Source: an uncultured Acidovorax sp. (GTDB taxonomy: Bacteria > Pseudomonadota > Gammaproteobacteria > Burkholderiales > Burkholderiaceae_C). Taken from it: a stretch of 64,000 nt of DNA. A program made the translations under genes and the position numbers. Every line of letters begins with the position of its first letter. The first letter of the stretch is position 1. Positions 1-9,168 of the stretch are shown here, one piece after another. Below the pieces are notes generated by a model that was not told where the DNA came from, searched no databases, and saw nothing but the letters and a program-made list of their open reading frames with translations. The stretch is taken from contig CAJYKV010000028.1 in the NCBI GenBank assembly GCA_913774955.1, forward strand, positions 1 through 64,000, given 5' to 3'.

Positions 1-57
1 GCGCCTGCGGCGCTGGTCCTTCACCACTACCTCTACTGACTCCGTATGCCTAGTCAT
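1..57 (-). CDS. IS3-family transposase OrfA, N-terminal fragment (continues beyond the window)
   Basis: Nineteen codons are visible, reading MTRHTESVEVVVKDQRRRR and then open to the edge. An AGGAC ribosome binding site lies about 8 bases before the ATG. A short acidic start followed by a basic run resembles IS2-group OrfA proteins, whose helix-turn-helix begins right after it. The small visible length limits certainty; the IS-like terminus just upstream supports the call. Confidence 0.5.
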   Translation of the reverse strand, partial: MTRHTESVEVVVKDQRRRR

Positions 58-127
58 ATGCACAGTCCTGTTCCTATCTCCAAAGATAAGCGACAGGACG
101 GGGCCGGGGAATCAGGGGGCTATCTCA
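1..127 (-). mobile_element. End of an IS3-family (IS2-like) insertion sequence, truncated by the window edge
   Basis: Read on the minus strand, a stretch starting near 127 (TGAGATAGCCCCCTGATTCC) resembles the terminal repeat of IS2-group elements, which carry a conserved CCCCCTGA block. About 70 bases further in, a start codon opens a reading frame rich in Arg/Lys that continues to the window edge, as orfA does in this group. The element therefore enters the window with its left end and continues outside it. The direct repeat and the other end are not visible. The exact tip of the terminal repeat is inferred. Confidence 0.65.
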
Positions 128-202
128 AACTCCTGCTACCGCTAAGCTATTGATTTAAAGGCAAAAAATAAAAAATTCGGAAAACTCTTGCGGACGGGTC
201 AA

Positions 203-277
203 TGGTCCCCTCAGCAGGAATCGAACCTGCATCTAGCGCTTAGGAGGCACTCGTTCTATCCATTGAACTATGAGGAG
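203..277 (-). tRNA. tRNA-Arg (anticodon CCU)
   Basis: The minus strand folds as a full cloverleaf. The acceptor stem CTCCTCA pairs with TGAGGGG. The D arm is GTTC/GAAC. The anticodon stem AGTGC/GCGCT encloses loop CTCCTAA with anticodon CCT. The T arm is GCAGG-TTCGAAT-CCTGC. The discriminator is A and CCA is encoded at 203-205. It decodes AGG, a rare codon in GC-rich genomes. An AT-rich spacer (about 150-190) separates it from the IS end on its 3' side; tRNA 3' ends are common integration sites. Confidence 0.95.
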
Positions 278-393
278 AAGCGAGGGCGGATTGTAATGCC
301 CGGCAGTGAGCCCCTTCGCAGAGCGTAGACGGCGCGCCCAGGCGATGGCACAGCTGGCTTGGAGGCTGTTCGGATATACAGTATGCTCTGGCC

Positions 394-684
394 ATGCCGT
401 TCGATTCCCTCGCTCTCGCCCTGTCCGGTGCCATGGCCGTATGGCTGTCGCAGGCGCGCGGAGCGCAGTGGCGTCGGTGGGCCTGTGTCCTCGGCCTGTT
501 GAGCGTGCCGTTCTGGTTCTGGGCGGGGTGGCGCGCGGGGCGGTGGGAGATGCTGGCGGTGGCGGCGCTCTATGCGCTGGCCTGGCTGCGCGGCGTATGG
601 GTGTACTGGCTGGCGCCTCGGCCGGAGATGGATGCGCCCGTGGGGCTGGGCACCATCCAGCTGGCGCCCGGGCCCCGGCGCTGA
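394..684 (+). CDS. Small hypothetical membrane protein
   Basis: A 96-residue protein with two to three hydrophobic segments: about residues 2-18 (FDSLALALSGAMAVWL), 28-46 (rich in Trp, FWFWAGW) and 51-73 (MLAVAALYALAWLRGVWVYW). The C-terminal tail is polar and Pro-rich. It lies just after the divergently oriented tRNA, with a TATACAGTATG-like stretch some 20 bases before the start. I do not recognise a family. The hydrophobic pattern and the lack of any competing frame support a real gene, but it could be a spurious reading frame. Confidence 0.5.
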   Translation: MPFDSLALALSGAMAVWLSQARGAQWRRWACVLGLLSVPFWFWAGWRAGRWEMLAVAALYALAWLRGVWVYWLAPRPEMDAPVGLGTIQLAPGPRR

Positions 685-800
685 ACCCACCAGGCCGTGG
701 CCGAGCCCGTACCCGCACTGGTTCTGCGGGTGCTCTTGCGGATGCGGTCTTTTTGCGGCGGTGCTTTCCCCATCAAACCCCGCTCTACAATGGCTCGATC

Positions 801-1355
801 ATGTCCATGCCCCACGAGCTGACGCCCTCGCAACTGCTGGCCATCCTGCGCGGGCGGGGGCTGGATGCCGGCATGGAGGCGCTGAATGCCAGCGTTGCGC
901 ACCGTTATACCGGCATCTTCCACATCGCAGGTCCCCGCTTGTACAACGTCCATGTGTACGACAAGCTCGGCCAGTCACGGCTGGAGGGGCTGGCGGTGGT
1001 GACCCTGGCCGACAGCTTCTGCCAGTTCGTGCTCCGCGACGGCGAACTGCTGACGGAAAACTCCCTGCACGACGAGCGGCTCGTGGACAGCCCGTACCGC
1101 GGCGTGGTGGTCGCCTACCACGGCGTTCCGATAGGCGACAACCTGGGCGGGCTCTGGGGCACGCTGTGCCATTTCGACTTCGAGGAGCGCGGGCTGTCCG
1201 AGAGGCAGTACGAACTGCTCAAGGCCGCGGGCCACATGCTGTATCCCTTCGTGCGCCATTTGCAGGGCAGTGCGGTCTCCCAGGCGGAGCAGGCCCCGCC
1301 GGAGCCTGTGCCTGCGCCGTCGCCTTCCCCATCGCTCCCGGCGCATCTGATCTGA
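801..1355 (+). CDS. GAF domain-containing protein
   Basis: A 184-residue protein. After an N-terminal helix (residues 5-30), residues about 35-155 have a GAF-like layout: strands around YTGIFHIAG and RLYNVHVYD, a central stretch FCQFVLRDGELLTENSLHDERL, and the late strand pair GGLWGTLCHFDFEERGLS. The tail (165-184) is low-complexity Pro/Ser/Ala. GAF domains bind small ligands or nucleotides, or act as redox/NO sensors. A stand-alone GAF protein with no output domain would act through a partner; the ligand cannot be told. The start at 801 is chosen because the longer upstream frame is Arg-rich and non-protein-like; a second Met follows two codons later. Confidence 0.75.
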   Translation: MSMPHELTPSQLLAILRGRGLDAGMEALNASVAHRYTGIFHIAGPRLYNVHVYDKLGQSRLEGLAVVTLADSFCQFVLRDGELLTENSLHDERLVDSPYRGVVVAYHGVPIGDNLGGLWGTLCHFDFEERGLSERQYELLKAAGHMLYPFVRHLQGSAVSQAEQAPPEPVPAPSPSPSLPAHLI

Positions 1356-1544
1356 CCTGATCTGGTCTGCGCCCGCCTGCAGGCGCGACCGGCACTGTGC
1401 CTGGTCGTGCGGCCCGTTCCTGCCTGCCGTCGCGCCAGCCTGCACGTGTCCCCCTTCCGTGCGGCTGCTCCGGGCGCCGCCGAGGACGGGGCCTGGAGCA
1501 GGCGCCCGCCGCACGTGGCGGGATACAGGGCTTGTTGCCGCCGA

Positions 1545-4500
1545 TCAGTCGTACCGCAGCGTGTAGATCAGGTCCACCGCGCTTTGGGCGCCGGTCTGTC
1601 CGCGCAGCGTGAGCCGCTGGGTCAGGTCGTAGAAGATGTAGAGCGTGCCCAAGGCACCTGACAGGCTGCGCTCGTAGGTCACGTACAGGTCCTTCGACAG
1701 CCGTTTGCCGAACGTGAGCGCGGCGCCCGAGGCGTCTTCCCCGCTGGCGCCGGAGTTGGCACCGCGGAAGCCGATCTCGTCGAGGCCCAGGCGGTTGGCG
1801 AAGTTGCCCGCGCTGTTGTTGCCGCCGCCGCCCAGGAGCGCGAGCGCGGCCTGCTGCAGCAGCGCGGCTTCGGCGCCGCCCGCGGCGGTGCTGCGGCCCA
1901 GCACCACCCAGGAGAGCTTTTCGGCGTCGGGCAGGTCGGGGTCGGAGTAGAGCGCCACGCGCGGCGCCTTGGCGGTGCCGGTGACCTGCACGCCCGCGCG
2001 CACGCTGATGTTGGGCCGGATGGCCAGCACGTCGAGCGCGGGGTTGTCGTAGGGACCGTTGAAGCGCGCGAGGCCGGTCTCGATGTTGAGGGCCTGGCCC
2101 CAGGCGCGGTAGCGGCCTTCCACGGTGCGCACCTCGCCGGTGATGCGCGGCGGGCCCCCGGCCACTGCGGGGCCGCGGATGTCCAGCTCGCCGGACAGGC
2201 GCGTGGTGACGCCGTGGCCCTGCAGCGCGAAATCGTCGCCCAGGTTGAAGGTGATCGCGATGTCGGGCGGCCGTGCGGCCTCCACGCGGCCGGCCTTCGC
2301 GCCCTCGCGCTGGGCGGCCTCGGCCTTGGCGCGGTCGGTGGCGGCGGAGCGCACCACCACGTCGCTGCCCAGGCTCGGCGCGCCGGCCTCGGCCAGGATG
2401 ATGGTGGCGCGGTCGGCGGTGAGCTTGCCGCGCAGCGACAGCTGGCCCTGGCGCAGTTGGGCGCGCACGTCGCCCGAGACGCTGACCTGGCGGTCGGCGC
2501 GCACCAGCACCTGCAGCGCGCGCGCCTGCGCGGTGAAGTCCATCGTGATGCCCGAGCCGCCGGACGCGGCCTCCTGGCCCATGCCGGCCCACGACAGGCT
2601 GCCGGTGCCGCTCAGGGTGCCGCCGTCCTTCGGGGCCGATGTGCGGTTGCCGCTGAAACCCGCGATGCGCGTGCTGCTGCCCTGGCCGCCGCTCACGCGG
2701 AATTCGGTGATGTCGATCCGGTCGCCGCGCAGCGTGGCGCGCAGGCGGCCGTTCTGCAGATCGACGCCGTCCAGCAGCGAGCGCACGGCCAGCTGGTCCG
2801 CCGCGAGCGTGCCGCTCCAGCGCGGCGCGGCGCGCGTGCCGGAGAGCGCCACGTCGGCATCGAGCGTGCCCTGCACGCGCCATCCCGGCGGCGCCAGCGT
2901 GGACCAGACGCCGATGTTCGGCAGGCGCGCGCGCGCGGTGCCGGCGAGGGGTGCGTCGGCCGGCAATTGCCAGCCCCCGTCCACGCGCGCCAGGCGCGTG
3001 GAGGCTTCGGCCTGCACCTGGCCGGCGCGTTCGCTGTCCCACTGCAGGCGGGCGCGCACGGTGTCGCCTTCGGCCTGCAGGCGCAGTTCGGCGGTGCGCA
3101 CGCCCGCGGCGATGCCCGGTCCCTGCGGCGTTTCCGTCGCATCCGCCTGGGCGGCGGTGGCCCGGCCCATGCCCATGTCGGTACCCGTGCCCGTGCCGGC
3201 GCTGGGGCCGCTGCTGCGCACCACGGTCGCTGCCGGCGCGCTGCCCGCGAGCAGGCGCAGATCGCCCGACGTGCGGCGCACGCTGGCGGAGGCGCGCAGG
3301 GTATCGCCCGCATCCACGTCCCAGTCGCCGTCGAAGACGAGATCGCCCTGCAGGCCGAGGCGGTCGAGCGCATCGCTGCCCTCGGCCAGCGCACGGGCCC
3401 AGGCCATCGGCAGGCCCTGCAGCTGGCCGCGCGTGCGCAGCTGCACGGCACCGCCTTCGGTGCGTGCGAATCGGGAGGGCTCCCAGCGCAGCGTGGCTTC
3501 GCCGGGCGCGGGTGCGGAGATGCGCGCCTGCCCGCCCGAGGTCTCGACCAGCAGGGTGGGCGCGGTGCGGGCGGTGAGGGTGAGTGGCTGGGCGAACTGC
3601 ACGGTCCAGGGGCCGGGGCGCTGGCCGTCGCGGGCCTGGGCGCGCAGTTCGTCGATCTGGGCGCGCCACTGGCCGGCGCCGGCCGCGCCGCCGGAGCCGC
3701 GCAGGCGCAGATCCAGGCGGCGCTCGTCCATGCGCGCTTCGCCGTCGAGCGACAGCGTGGCGCGCGGCACGGAGCCGGCCACCTCGGCACGCACGGCCGT
3801 GAGCCGCACGGTGGAAGGCCCCGCGCCCGTGCCGGGACGCGGCGGCAGCGCGACCTCCCAGCGCGGCGCTGCGAGGCGGGCCTGCAGCTCGAACGGGCCG
3901 GCCGCGGTGGCGGGCGCGCCCTGGGGCCTGGCCACGAGGCCGGCCGCCTGCAACTGCCCGAGCAGGGACTGCCAGCCGCCATTCCAGCGCGCATCGAGCC
4001 GCGCCTCGCCCTGCAGCGCCGCGCCGCCCAGGGCGGTGCGCAGGCCGGGAAGGGATTCGATCCATTGCTGCATGCGCTGCGCATCGGCCACGCGCACATC
4101 GAGCGTGCCGATACCTGCGCGCGGCGCGATGCGGCCGTCGGCCTGCGCCGTGGCGCCTGGCAGGGTGGCCTGGAACTGGCCCTGGGCGGACTGCGCCGCC
4201 GTGTCGATGCGCAGCTGGCGCGCGCTGGCCTGCACCTGGAGTGCGTCGAGCTGCAGCTGCGCGAGCGTGATCAGAGGGCCTTGCCAGGTGCCTTCGGTGG
4301 CGAGCCGGTCGATGCGCAGCGGAGCGCCCGCGGCCTGTGCAGTGCGCGCCCTTGGGCGGGCGCCGCGGGCGGCGGAGGCGTTGCCGGCCGAGCGGATGTC
4401 GGCGGAGAAGCGCACCAGGGGCTCTGGCGCGGGAGCGGCGTCCGACCCGGCGGCATCGGCGGGCTTTGCGGCGGCGTTGCCGGACGGCGGACGCGCGGCA

Positions 4501-6011
4501 CCGTCGCTGCGCGCACGGGCGCGGCCGGACAGCGGAGCGGCGTCCAGCGTGCTGAGCACCGCGTCGGGCCGCACGTTGCGCAGTTCCAGATCGCCCTGCA
4601 GGGCCTGCGTGGCGGGAGTGAAGGCACCTTCGAGTTCGAGGGTGCCGCCACCGACGCGCGCGGTGGCGGCGGGCACCGTCCAGCGTGCGCCGTCGAAGTC
4701 CGCGCGGGCATCGATGGATTCGACCGGCAGCCGGCGCTGGTCCCAGGGGCCGGGCAGGGCGTTCTCCAGCTGTGCGGACAGTGCCCAGCCGGTGGCGGGC
4801 TGTGCGGCAGGGGTCGTGCCCGCGGCGGGAGCGGATGCCGGGGCCGCAGGCGGCGTGGCGGGCTGCTGCTGCGCTGCCTCCGCGGTCACCGGGGCGGGCG
4901 AGGCCTCGATGCGCCCGCTCAGGCGCGTCGCGGGGGCCTGCGGCCAGAGCGCGGAGACGTCCAGGGCCTGCACGTCGGCGCGGGCCTGCAGCAGAGGTTG
5001 TTTCATCCAGGGTGCGATGCGGGCCTGTACTTGCGCCTGCATGGGCTGGGCCTCGGCGGGTGCGGTGGCCGGGGCGGCTGCACTGGCCCGGGGCGCGGCG
5101 CGGCGCGCGGTGGCGGAGCGGGCGGGCGCGGAAGCCGGGGCCGAGGCGGCGGCCGACGCAGCGGCCGATGGGGCCGAAGCCGCCGAACGCGGTGCCGCGG
5201 CGCCCTCCACGGCAGCGGCCTGCAGGCGGCCCGTCAGGTCCAGTCGCGCGGCGGCGGTGGCGAGGGTGCCGCGCACTTCGGCGCGGGCGGTGGCCTCCAG
5301 GTCCGCGCCGCCGCCGGGCGCGGGTGTGCGCACGACGCCGTCGGCCGTGAGCTCCAGCGCCATGGGGGCCTGTGCCTGCAGCGTGGCGCTGGCCGAGTAG
5401 CGGCCCTGGGCGAGTTCGAGGTTGTCGAGCGTGGCGCTGTGCTGCTGGCCGTCGAAGCGGTAGCGGCCGGCCACGTTGCGCACGGTGACGGGGCTGGGGC
5501 CCGCCCAGGTGATCTCGTCCACGCGCAGGGGAATGTCGATGCGCAGCGGCAGCACCAGCTGCTCCAGCGGCTGGACAGGCTTATCCGGCTCCGGTTCCGC
5601 CGCGGGATGCGGCGTGGCGATGACGCGGGCGGCATGCACCTCGCCCAGGGCGAGTTCACGGTGCAGCAGCGGCGGCAGGCTCCAGCCGATGCGCGCGTCC
5701 TGCACTTCCACCGTGAGGGTCGGGCTGCTCCAGCGCAGCCAGCCGATCTGCCCGCCGGCCCGCACCGATCCGGACACGTCGCGGGTTTCGAGGGACTGGC
5801 CGGCGGGCAGGTAGCGGGCCGCCTGCGTGAGCGCGGTGGCCAGGGAGTTGCCCGTGCCGCTCCACCACCAGGCCGCGGCGAGCACGGCGAGCACCAGCGC
5901 GAAGAGTGCGGCCAGCGTCCAGAGCACGGCGCGCAGGGCGCGCCGCCGGCGGGGTCGGGGCTTGGGGGCCGCGGCGGCGGCGTAGGGGTTCGGTGTCTGG
6001 TGCGTGGCCAT
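1545..6011 (-). CDS. tamB: TamB, translocation and assembly module inner-membrane protein (DUF490/AsmA-like)
   Basis: A 1488-residue protein with one N-terminal transmembrane anchor (residues about 25-50, ALRAVLWTLAALFALVLAVL) and a very long periplasmic part made of short amphipathic beta strands. It ends in the conserved DUF490 C-terminus (LRGQTGAQSAVDLIYTLRYD). TamB-type proteins form a hydrophobic groove bridging the inner and outer membranes and work with TamA in outer-membrane protein insertion and phospholipid transport. It lies 30 bases downstream of tamA, in the usual tamA-tamB order. Odd points are three Ala/Pro-rich low-complexity stretches (about residues 270-325, 370-410 and 500-535), which interrupt the beta-strand region and are not typical of enterobacterial TamB. 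Confidence 0.93.
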   Translation of the reverse strand: MATHQTPNPYAAAAAPKPRPRRRRALRAVLWTLAALFALVLAVLAAAWWWSGTGNSLATALTQAARYLPAGQSLETRDVSGSVRAGGQIGWLRWSSPTLTVEVQDARIGWSLPPLLHRELALGEVHAARVIATPHPAAEPEPDKPVQPLEQLVLPLRIDIPLRVDEITWAGPSPVTVRNVAGRYRFDGQQHSATLDNLELAQGRYSASATLQAQAPMALELTADGVVRTPAPGGGADLEATARAEVRGTLATAAARLDLTGRLQAAAVEGAAAPRSAASAPSAAASAAASAPASAPARSATARRAAPRASAAAPATAPAEAQPMQAQVQARIAPWMKQPLLQARADVQALDVSALWPQAPATRLSGRIEASPAPVTAEAAQQQPATPPAAPASAPAAGTTPAAQPATGWALSAQLENALPGPWDQRRLPVESIDARADFDGARWTVPAATARVGGGTLELEGAFTPATQALQGDLELRNVRPDAVLSTLDAAPLSGRARARSDGAARPPSGNAAAKPADAAGSDAAPAPEPLVRFSADIRSAGNASAARGARPRARTAQAAGAPLRIDRLATEGTWQGPLITLAQLQLDALQVQASARQLRIDTAAQSAQGQFQATLPGATAQADGRIAPRAGIGTLDVRVADAQRMQQWIESLPGLRTALGGAALQGEARLDARWNGGWQSLLGQLQAAGLVARPQGAPATAAGPFELQARLAAPRWEVALPPRPGTGAGPSTVRLTAVRAEVAGSVPRATLSLDGEARMDERRLDLRLRGSGGAAGAGQWRAQIDELRAQARDGQRPGPWTVQFAQPLTLTARTAPTLLVETSGGQARISAPAPGEATLRWEPSRFARTEGGAVQLRTRGQLQGLPMAWARALAEGSDALDRLGLQGDLVFDGDWDVDAGDTLRASASVRRTSGDLRLLAGSAPAATVVRSSGPSAGTGTGTDMGMGRATAAQADATETPQGPGIAAGVRTAELRLQAEGDTVRARLQWDSERAGQVQAEASTRLARVDGGWQLPADAPLAGTARARLPNIGVWSTLAPPGWRVQGTLDADVALSGTRAAPRWSGTLAADQLAVRSLLDGVDLQNGRLRATLRGDRIDITEFRVSGGQGSSTRIAGFSGNRTSAPKDGGTLSGTGSLSWAGMGQEAASGGSGITMDFTAQARALQVLVRADRQVSVSGDVRAQLRQGQLSLRGKLTADRATIILAEAGAPSLGSDVVVRSAATDRAKAEAAQREGAKAGRVEAARPPDIAITFNLGDDFALQGHGVTTRLSGELDIRGPAVAGGPPRITGEVRTVEGRYRAWGQALNIETGLARFNGPYDNPALDVLAIRPNISVRAGVQVTGTAKAPRVALYSDPDLPDAEKLSWVVLGRSTAAGGAEAALLQQAALALLGGGGNNSAGNFANRLGLDEIGFRGANSGASGEDASGAALTFGKRLSKDLYVTYERSLSGALGTLYIFYDLTQRLTLRGQTGAQSAVDLIYTLRYD

Positions 6012-6041
6012 CGGGTCGCGGAAGAATCGGTCGGATGCCGG

Positions 6042-7931
6042 TCAGAAGCTGAAGCCCAGGCGCAGGTGCAGCCGCAGGGCCTTGGCCTGCACGCCGTAGG
6101 CGACGTCGGCCTGCAGCGGCCCCACGGGGCTGCGCCAGCGCAGGCCGGCGCCCACGCCCACGCGGGGATCGAAATCGCCCCAGCGGTCGGCCACGGCGCC
6201 GGCGTCCACGAAGACGGCGCTCTCGAAATCGGTGCGGTTGCCGCGCAGCTCGATCGGGCGCTGCCACTCGACGCTGCCCACGGCCAGGTAGCGGCCGCCG
6301 TAGAGCGTGTCGTTCTCGGTGCGCGCACCGATCTTGCGGTAGCCGTAGCCGCGCACGGTGGTGTCGCCGCCGGTGAGGAACAGCTGGGTGACGGGAATGT
6401 CCGCGCTCTGGCGGGCGATCACTGCGCCGCCTTCCGCGCGCAGCGAGAGCCGGCCCGTGCGCACTACACCCTCACCCATGTCCACGCGGCCCATGGGCAC
6501 GAACGACTGCCAGCGCACGCGCGTGCGCACGAACGGCTCGCGCTCGGGCCGCAGCGTGGTGCCCGCGCCGAGTTCCGCCGCGATCCCGTAGCCGCGCGTG
6601 GGCGAAGTGTCGTTGTTGAAGTAACGGCCCGTCCAGCCGTAGTTGGCGGTGATGGCGTTGCTGGAGGGAGGCGCCGACGGGCCGCGGCTCTTGGAGTCGT
6701 CGTACTGCAGGAAGTAGCTGCGGTCGATGTGCCCGGCGCTCTTGGTGCGGCCGCCGCGCAGGCGCACGCTGTCGGTGTCGTAGCTGCCGGTTTCCTCGCG
6801 CTGCAGCTGCGCGCCGCCGAACCAGCGCCAGCCGTCCTCGTTCGGCAGATCCGTCCATTCGGTGGACAGCAGCCGCGTCTTCTGGTCGATGGTGATCTTG
6901 CTCACCGCGCGCCAGCCGATGCCGGGCAGGCGGTTGTGGATGTGGTCGAGGCTCAGGCGCGCGCCGGTGTCGGTGGAGATGCCCACGCCGAACACCACCT
7001 TCTGCAGCGGCGCCTCGCGCACCTGCGCCGTGACGGGCGCGGCCTGCGGGTTGGTGCCGTCGGTATCGAGCGTGAGGAACACCGCGTCGTAGTAACCGCT
7101 GCTCGCCAGGCGCGCCTGGGCGTCGAGCAGCGCGGTCTCGGAATATTCGGAGCCCGTCGGCAGGCGCGCGATGCGGCGCGCGCCGTCGGGGTCGTAGCGC
7201 TGGGCGCCCTGAACGCGCAGCGCGCCGAAGCGGTAGGGCGGCCCGGGCGCGTAGGTGACGCCGAGCTTCGCCTCGCTGCGGTCGGCGTCGATCTCGGCGC
7301 GGCTCGTGTCGATGCGCGCGGTGGGGTAGCGGCGCGTCTGCAGCTGGCGCAGGCCATTGGCCTTGGCCCCGTCCCAGGCGTCCTGCGTGAAGGGCTGGCC
7401 GGGCGGCAGCGACCAGGAGCGCTGGATGCGTTCCTTGCGGCGCGCGAACTCCGGGGAATCGGCCTCCGGGCCGGTGAAGGCGATGTCGGCGCTCGCGATG
7501 CGCGTCTGGGGGCCGGGATCGACGTCCACGGTGATGGCGCGCGGCGCGGGCCCGCCGGGCGTCTCTTTCAGCGCGATGGTGATCGTGGGGCTGAAGTAGC
7601 CCATGGTGCCAAGCAGTTCACGGGCGTTGGCGTCGGCCGCGCCGAGCAGGCGCGAGAGCTCGCTCGCCTGCAGGCCGGGCAGCCTGCGGAAGCGCTGCAG
7701 CTCCATGTGCCGCGTGAGCAGATCGCGCACGGCAGCGGGGCCCTGCACGTCGAGGGTGAAGGCCTCGGCGCCCTCGCCGGCAACGCCGGCGTCGGATGCG
7801 AGGGTGGAGGTGTTGTCGTCGCTGTCCGCCTTGTCGCGGGCGCCGGGCAGCAGGCTGCAGCCCTGGAGCGCCACGAGACTCAGAAGCAGCAACGCCGGCC
7901 AACGGGCCGGCGCTGTGGTCAGGCTGGGCAT
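6042..7931 (-). CDS. tamA: TamA, outer-membrane assembly factor of the BamA/Omp85 family
   Basis: A 629-residue protein. It starts with a lipoprotein-type signal (LLLLSLVALQGC, lipid-carrying Cys near residue 25), followed by three POTRA-like modules (about 55-300). The C-terminal half is an Omp85 barrel (about 310-629) with the lid-loop region VTQLFLTGGDTTVRGYGYR and a terminal strand ending LHLRLGFSF with a final Phe. Together with TamB it forms the TAM complex. I start it at 7931 because the signal sequence begins there; the frame upstream belongs to the preceding gene. The lipobox is notable, as E. coli TamA has an ordinary signal peptide. tamB follows after 30 bases. Confidence 0.92.
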   Translation of the reverse strand: MPSLTTAPARWPALLLLSLVALQGCSLLPGARDKADSDDNTSTLASDAGVAGEGAEAFTLDVQGPAAVRDLLTRHMELQRFRRLPGLQASELSRLLGAADANARELLGTMGYFSPTITIALKETPGGPAPRAITVDVDPGPQTRIASADIAFTGPEADSPEFARRKERIQRSWSLPPGQPFTQDAWDGAKANGLRQLQTRRYPTARIDTSRAEIDADRSEAKLGVTYAPGPPYRFGALRVQGAQRYDPDGARRIARLPTGSEYSETALLDAQARLASSGYYDAVFLTLDTDGTNPQAAPVTAQVREAPLQKVVFGVGISTDTGARLSLDHIHNRLPGIGWRAVSKITIDQKTRLLSTEWTDLPNEDGWRWFGGAQLQREETGSYDTDSVRLRGGRTKSAGHIDRSYFLQYDDSKSRGPSAPPSSNAITANYGWTGRYFNNDTSPTRGYGIAAELGAGTTLRPEREPFVRTRVRWQSFVPMGRVDMGEGVVRTGRLSLRAEGGAVIARQSADIPVTQLFLTGGDTTVRGYGYRKIGARTENDTLYGGRYLAVGSVEWQRPIELRGNRTDFESAVFVDAGAVADRWGDFDPRVGVGAGLRWRSPVGPLQADVAYGVQAKALRLHLRLGFSF

Positions 7932-7936
7932 GCGGC

Positions 7937-9124
7937 TTATTTTGACAGCAGCCGCATGGTCTCCTCGAGCCCTTTGAGGGACAGCGGGTACATCCGACCC
8001 CCCATCAACTGTAGGATGAGGTCGATACTTTGCCGGTACTGCCACACGCCCTGGGGTTCGGGGTTGATCCAGGCGTGTTTCGGGAAGGCGTGGGTGAGCC
8101 GCTTCAGCCACTCCGCGCCGGGCTCCTCGTTGTGGTATTCGACGCTGCCGCCGGGCTGCACGATCTCGTAGGGGCTCATGGTCGCATCGCCCACGAAGAT
8201 CAGCTTGTAGTCGCGGTTGTACTTGCGGATGATGTCCCAGGTGGGGAACTTCTCCGCGAAGCGGCGCCGGTTGTTCTTCCACATGTAGTCGTAGACGCAG
8301 TTGTGGAAGTAGTAGAACTCTAGGTGCTTGAACTCGCTCTTGACGGCGGAGAACAGCTCCTCGACGCGCTGGATGTGTTCGTCCATGGTGCCGCCCACGT
8401 CCATCAGCAGCAGCACCTTCACGTTGTTGTGGCGCTCCGGCACCATCTTGATGTCCAGCCAGCCGGCGTTGGCGGCGGTGCTGCGGATCGTGCCGTCCAG
8501 GTCCAGCTCCAGTTCGTTGCCTTCGCGCGCGAAGCGCCGCAGCCGGCGCAGGGCGACCTTGATGTTGCGGGTGCCCAGCTCCTGGGTGTCGTCGTAGTCG
8601 CGGTAGGCGCGCTGCTCCCACACCTTCACGGCGCTCTTGTTCTTGCCGGCGCCGCCGATGCGCACGCCCTGCGGGTTGTAGCCTCCGTGGCCATAGGGGC
8701 TGGTTCCGCCGGTGCCGATCCACTTGCTGCCGCCCTCGTGGCGCTCCTTCTGCTCTTCGAGGCGTTTCCTGAGCGTTTCCATGAGCTCGTCCCAGCCCAT
8801 CTTCTCGATGGCGGCCTTCTGCTCGGGCGTGAGCTCGCGCTCCAGGATCTGGCGCAGCCAGTCGGCGGGCACTTCCTTGCGGAAGTCGGTGACCATCTCC
8901 ACGCCCTTGAAGTAGGCGCCGAAGGCACGGTCGAACTTGTCGAAGTGCTTCTCGTCCTTGACGAGCACGGTGCGCGCGAGGTGGTAGAAGTCGTCGAGGC
9001 TCCAGCCGTCCTCGGACTTGGGGCCGACGACGCCCGCCTCCAGCGCCTCCAGCAGCGCGAGGTATTCCTTCACCGACACCGGCAGCTGGCCGGCGCGCAG
9101 CGCGTAGAAGAAGTCGATCAGCAT
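7937..9124 (-). CDS. CoxE-like von Willebrand factor A domain protein
   Basis: A 395-residue protein. The N-terminal helical part (1-160) is charged; the C-terminal vWA domain (about 200-395) has the metal-site core VLLLMDVGGTMDEH. The MIDAS is a DxGxT variant rather than the classical DxSxS, as is common in CoxE-like proteins. Further motifs are FYYFHNCVYD and VGDATMSPYEI. Such proteins pair with a MoxR AAA ATPase as a chaperone system for cofactor insertion or complex assembly. The MoxR partner lies just upstream (9821-10675), separated by an acetyltransferase gene. The stop lies 5 bases from the tamA start, so the two may share a transcript. Confidence 0.88.
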   Translation of the reverse strand: MLIDFFYALRAGQLPVSVKEYLALLEALEAGVVGPKSEDGWSLDDFYHLARTVLVKDEKHFDKFDRAFGAYFKGVEMVTDFRKEVPADWLRQILERELTPEQKAAIEKMGWDELMETLRKRLEEQKERHEGGSKWIGTGGTSPYGHGGYNPQGVRIGGAGKNKSAVKVWEQRAYRDYDDTQELGTRNIKVALRRLRRFAREGNELELDLDGTIRSTAANAGWLDIKMVPERHNNVKVLLLMDVGGTMDEHIQRVEELFSAVKSEFKHLEFYYFHNCVYDYMWKNNRRRFAEKFPTWDIIRKYNRDYKLIFVGDATMSPYEIVQPGGSVEYHNEEPGAEWLKRLTHAFPKHAWINPEPQGVWQYRQSIDLILQLMGGRMYPLSLKGLEETMRLLSK

Positions 9125-9168
9125 GCCGGTGCGTCCTTCGTTGCTTTCTTGCGTGCGTGCGGGCCGCG

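Noticed and set aside
2214-8171. A plus-strand open frame of nearly 2000 codons opposite tamB and tamA
   Set aside because: It is Ala/Gly/Arg/His-rich, has no domain logic and runs antisense to two clear genes; long antisense frames are usual in DNA this GC-rich.
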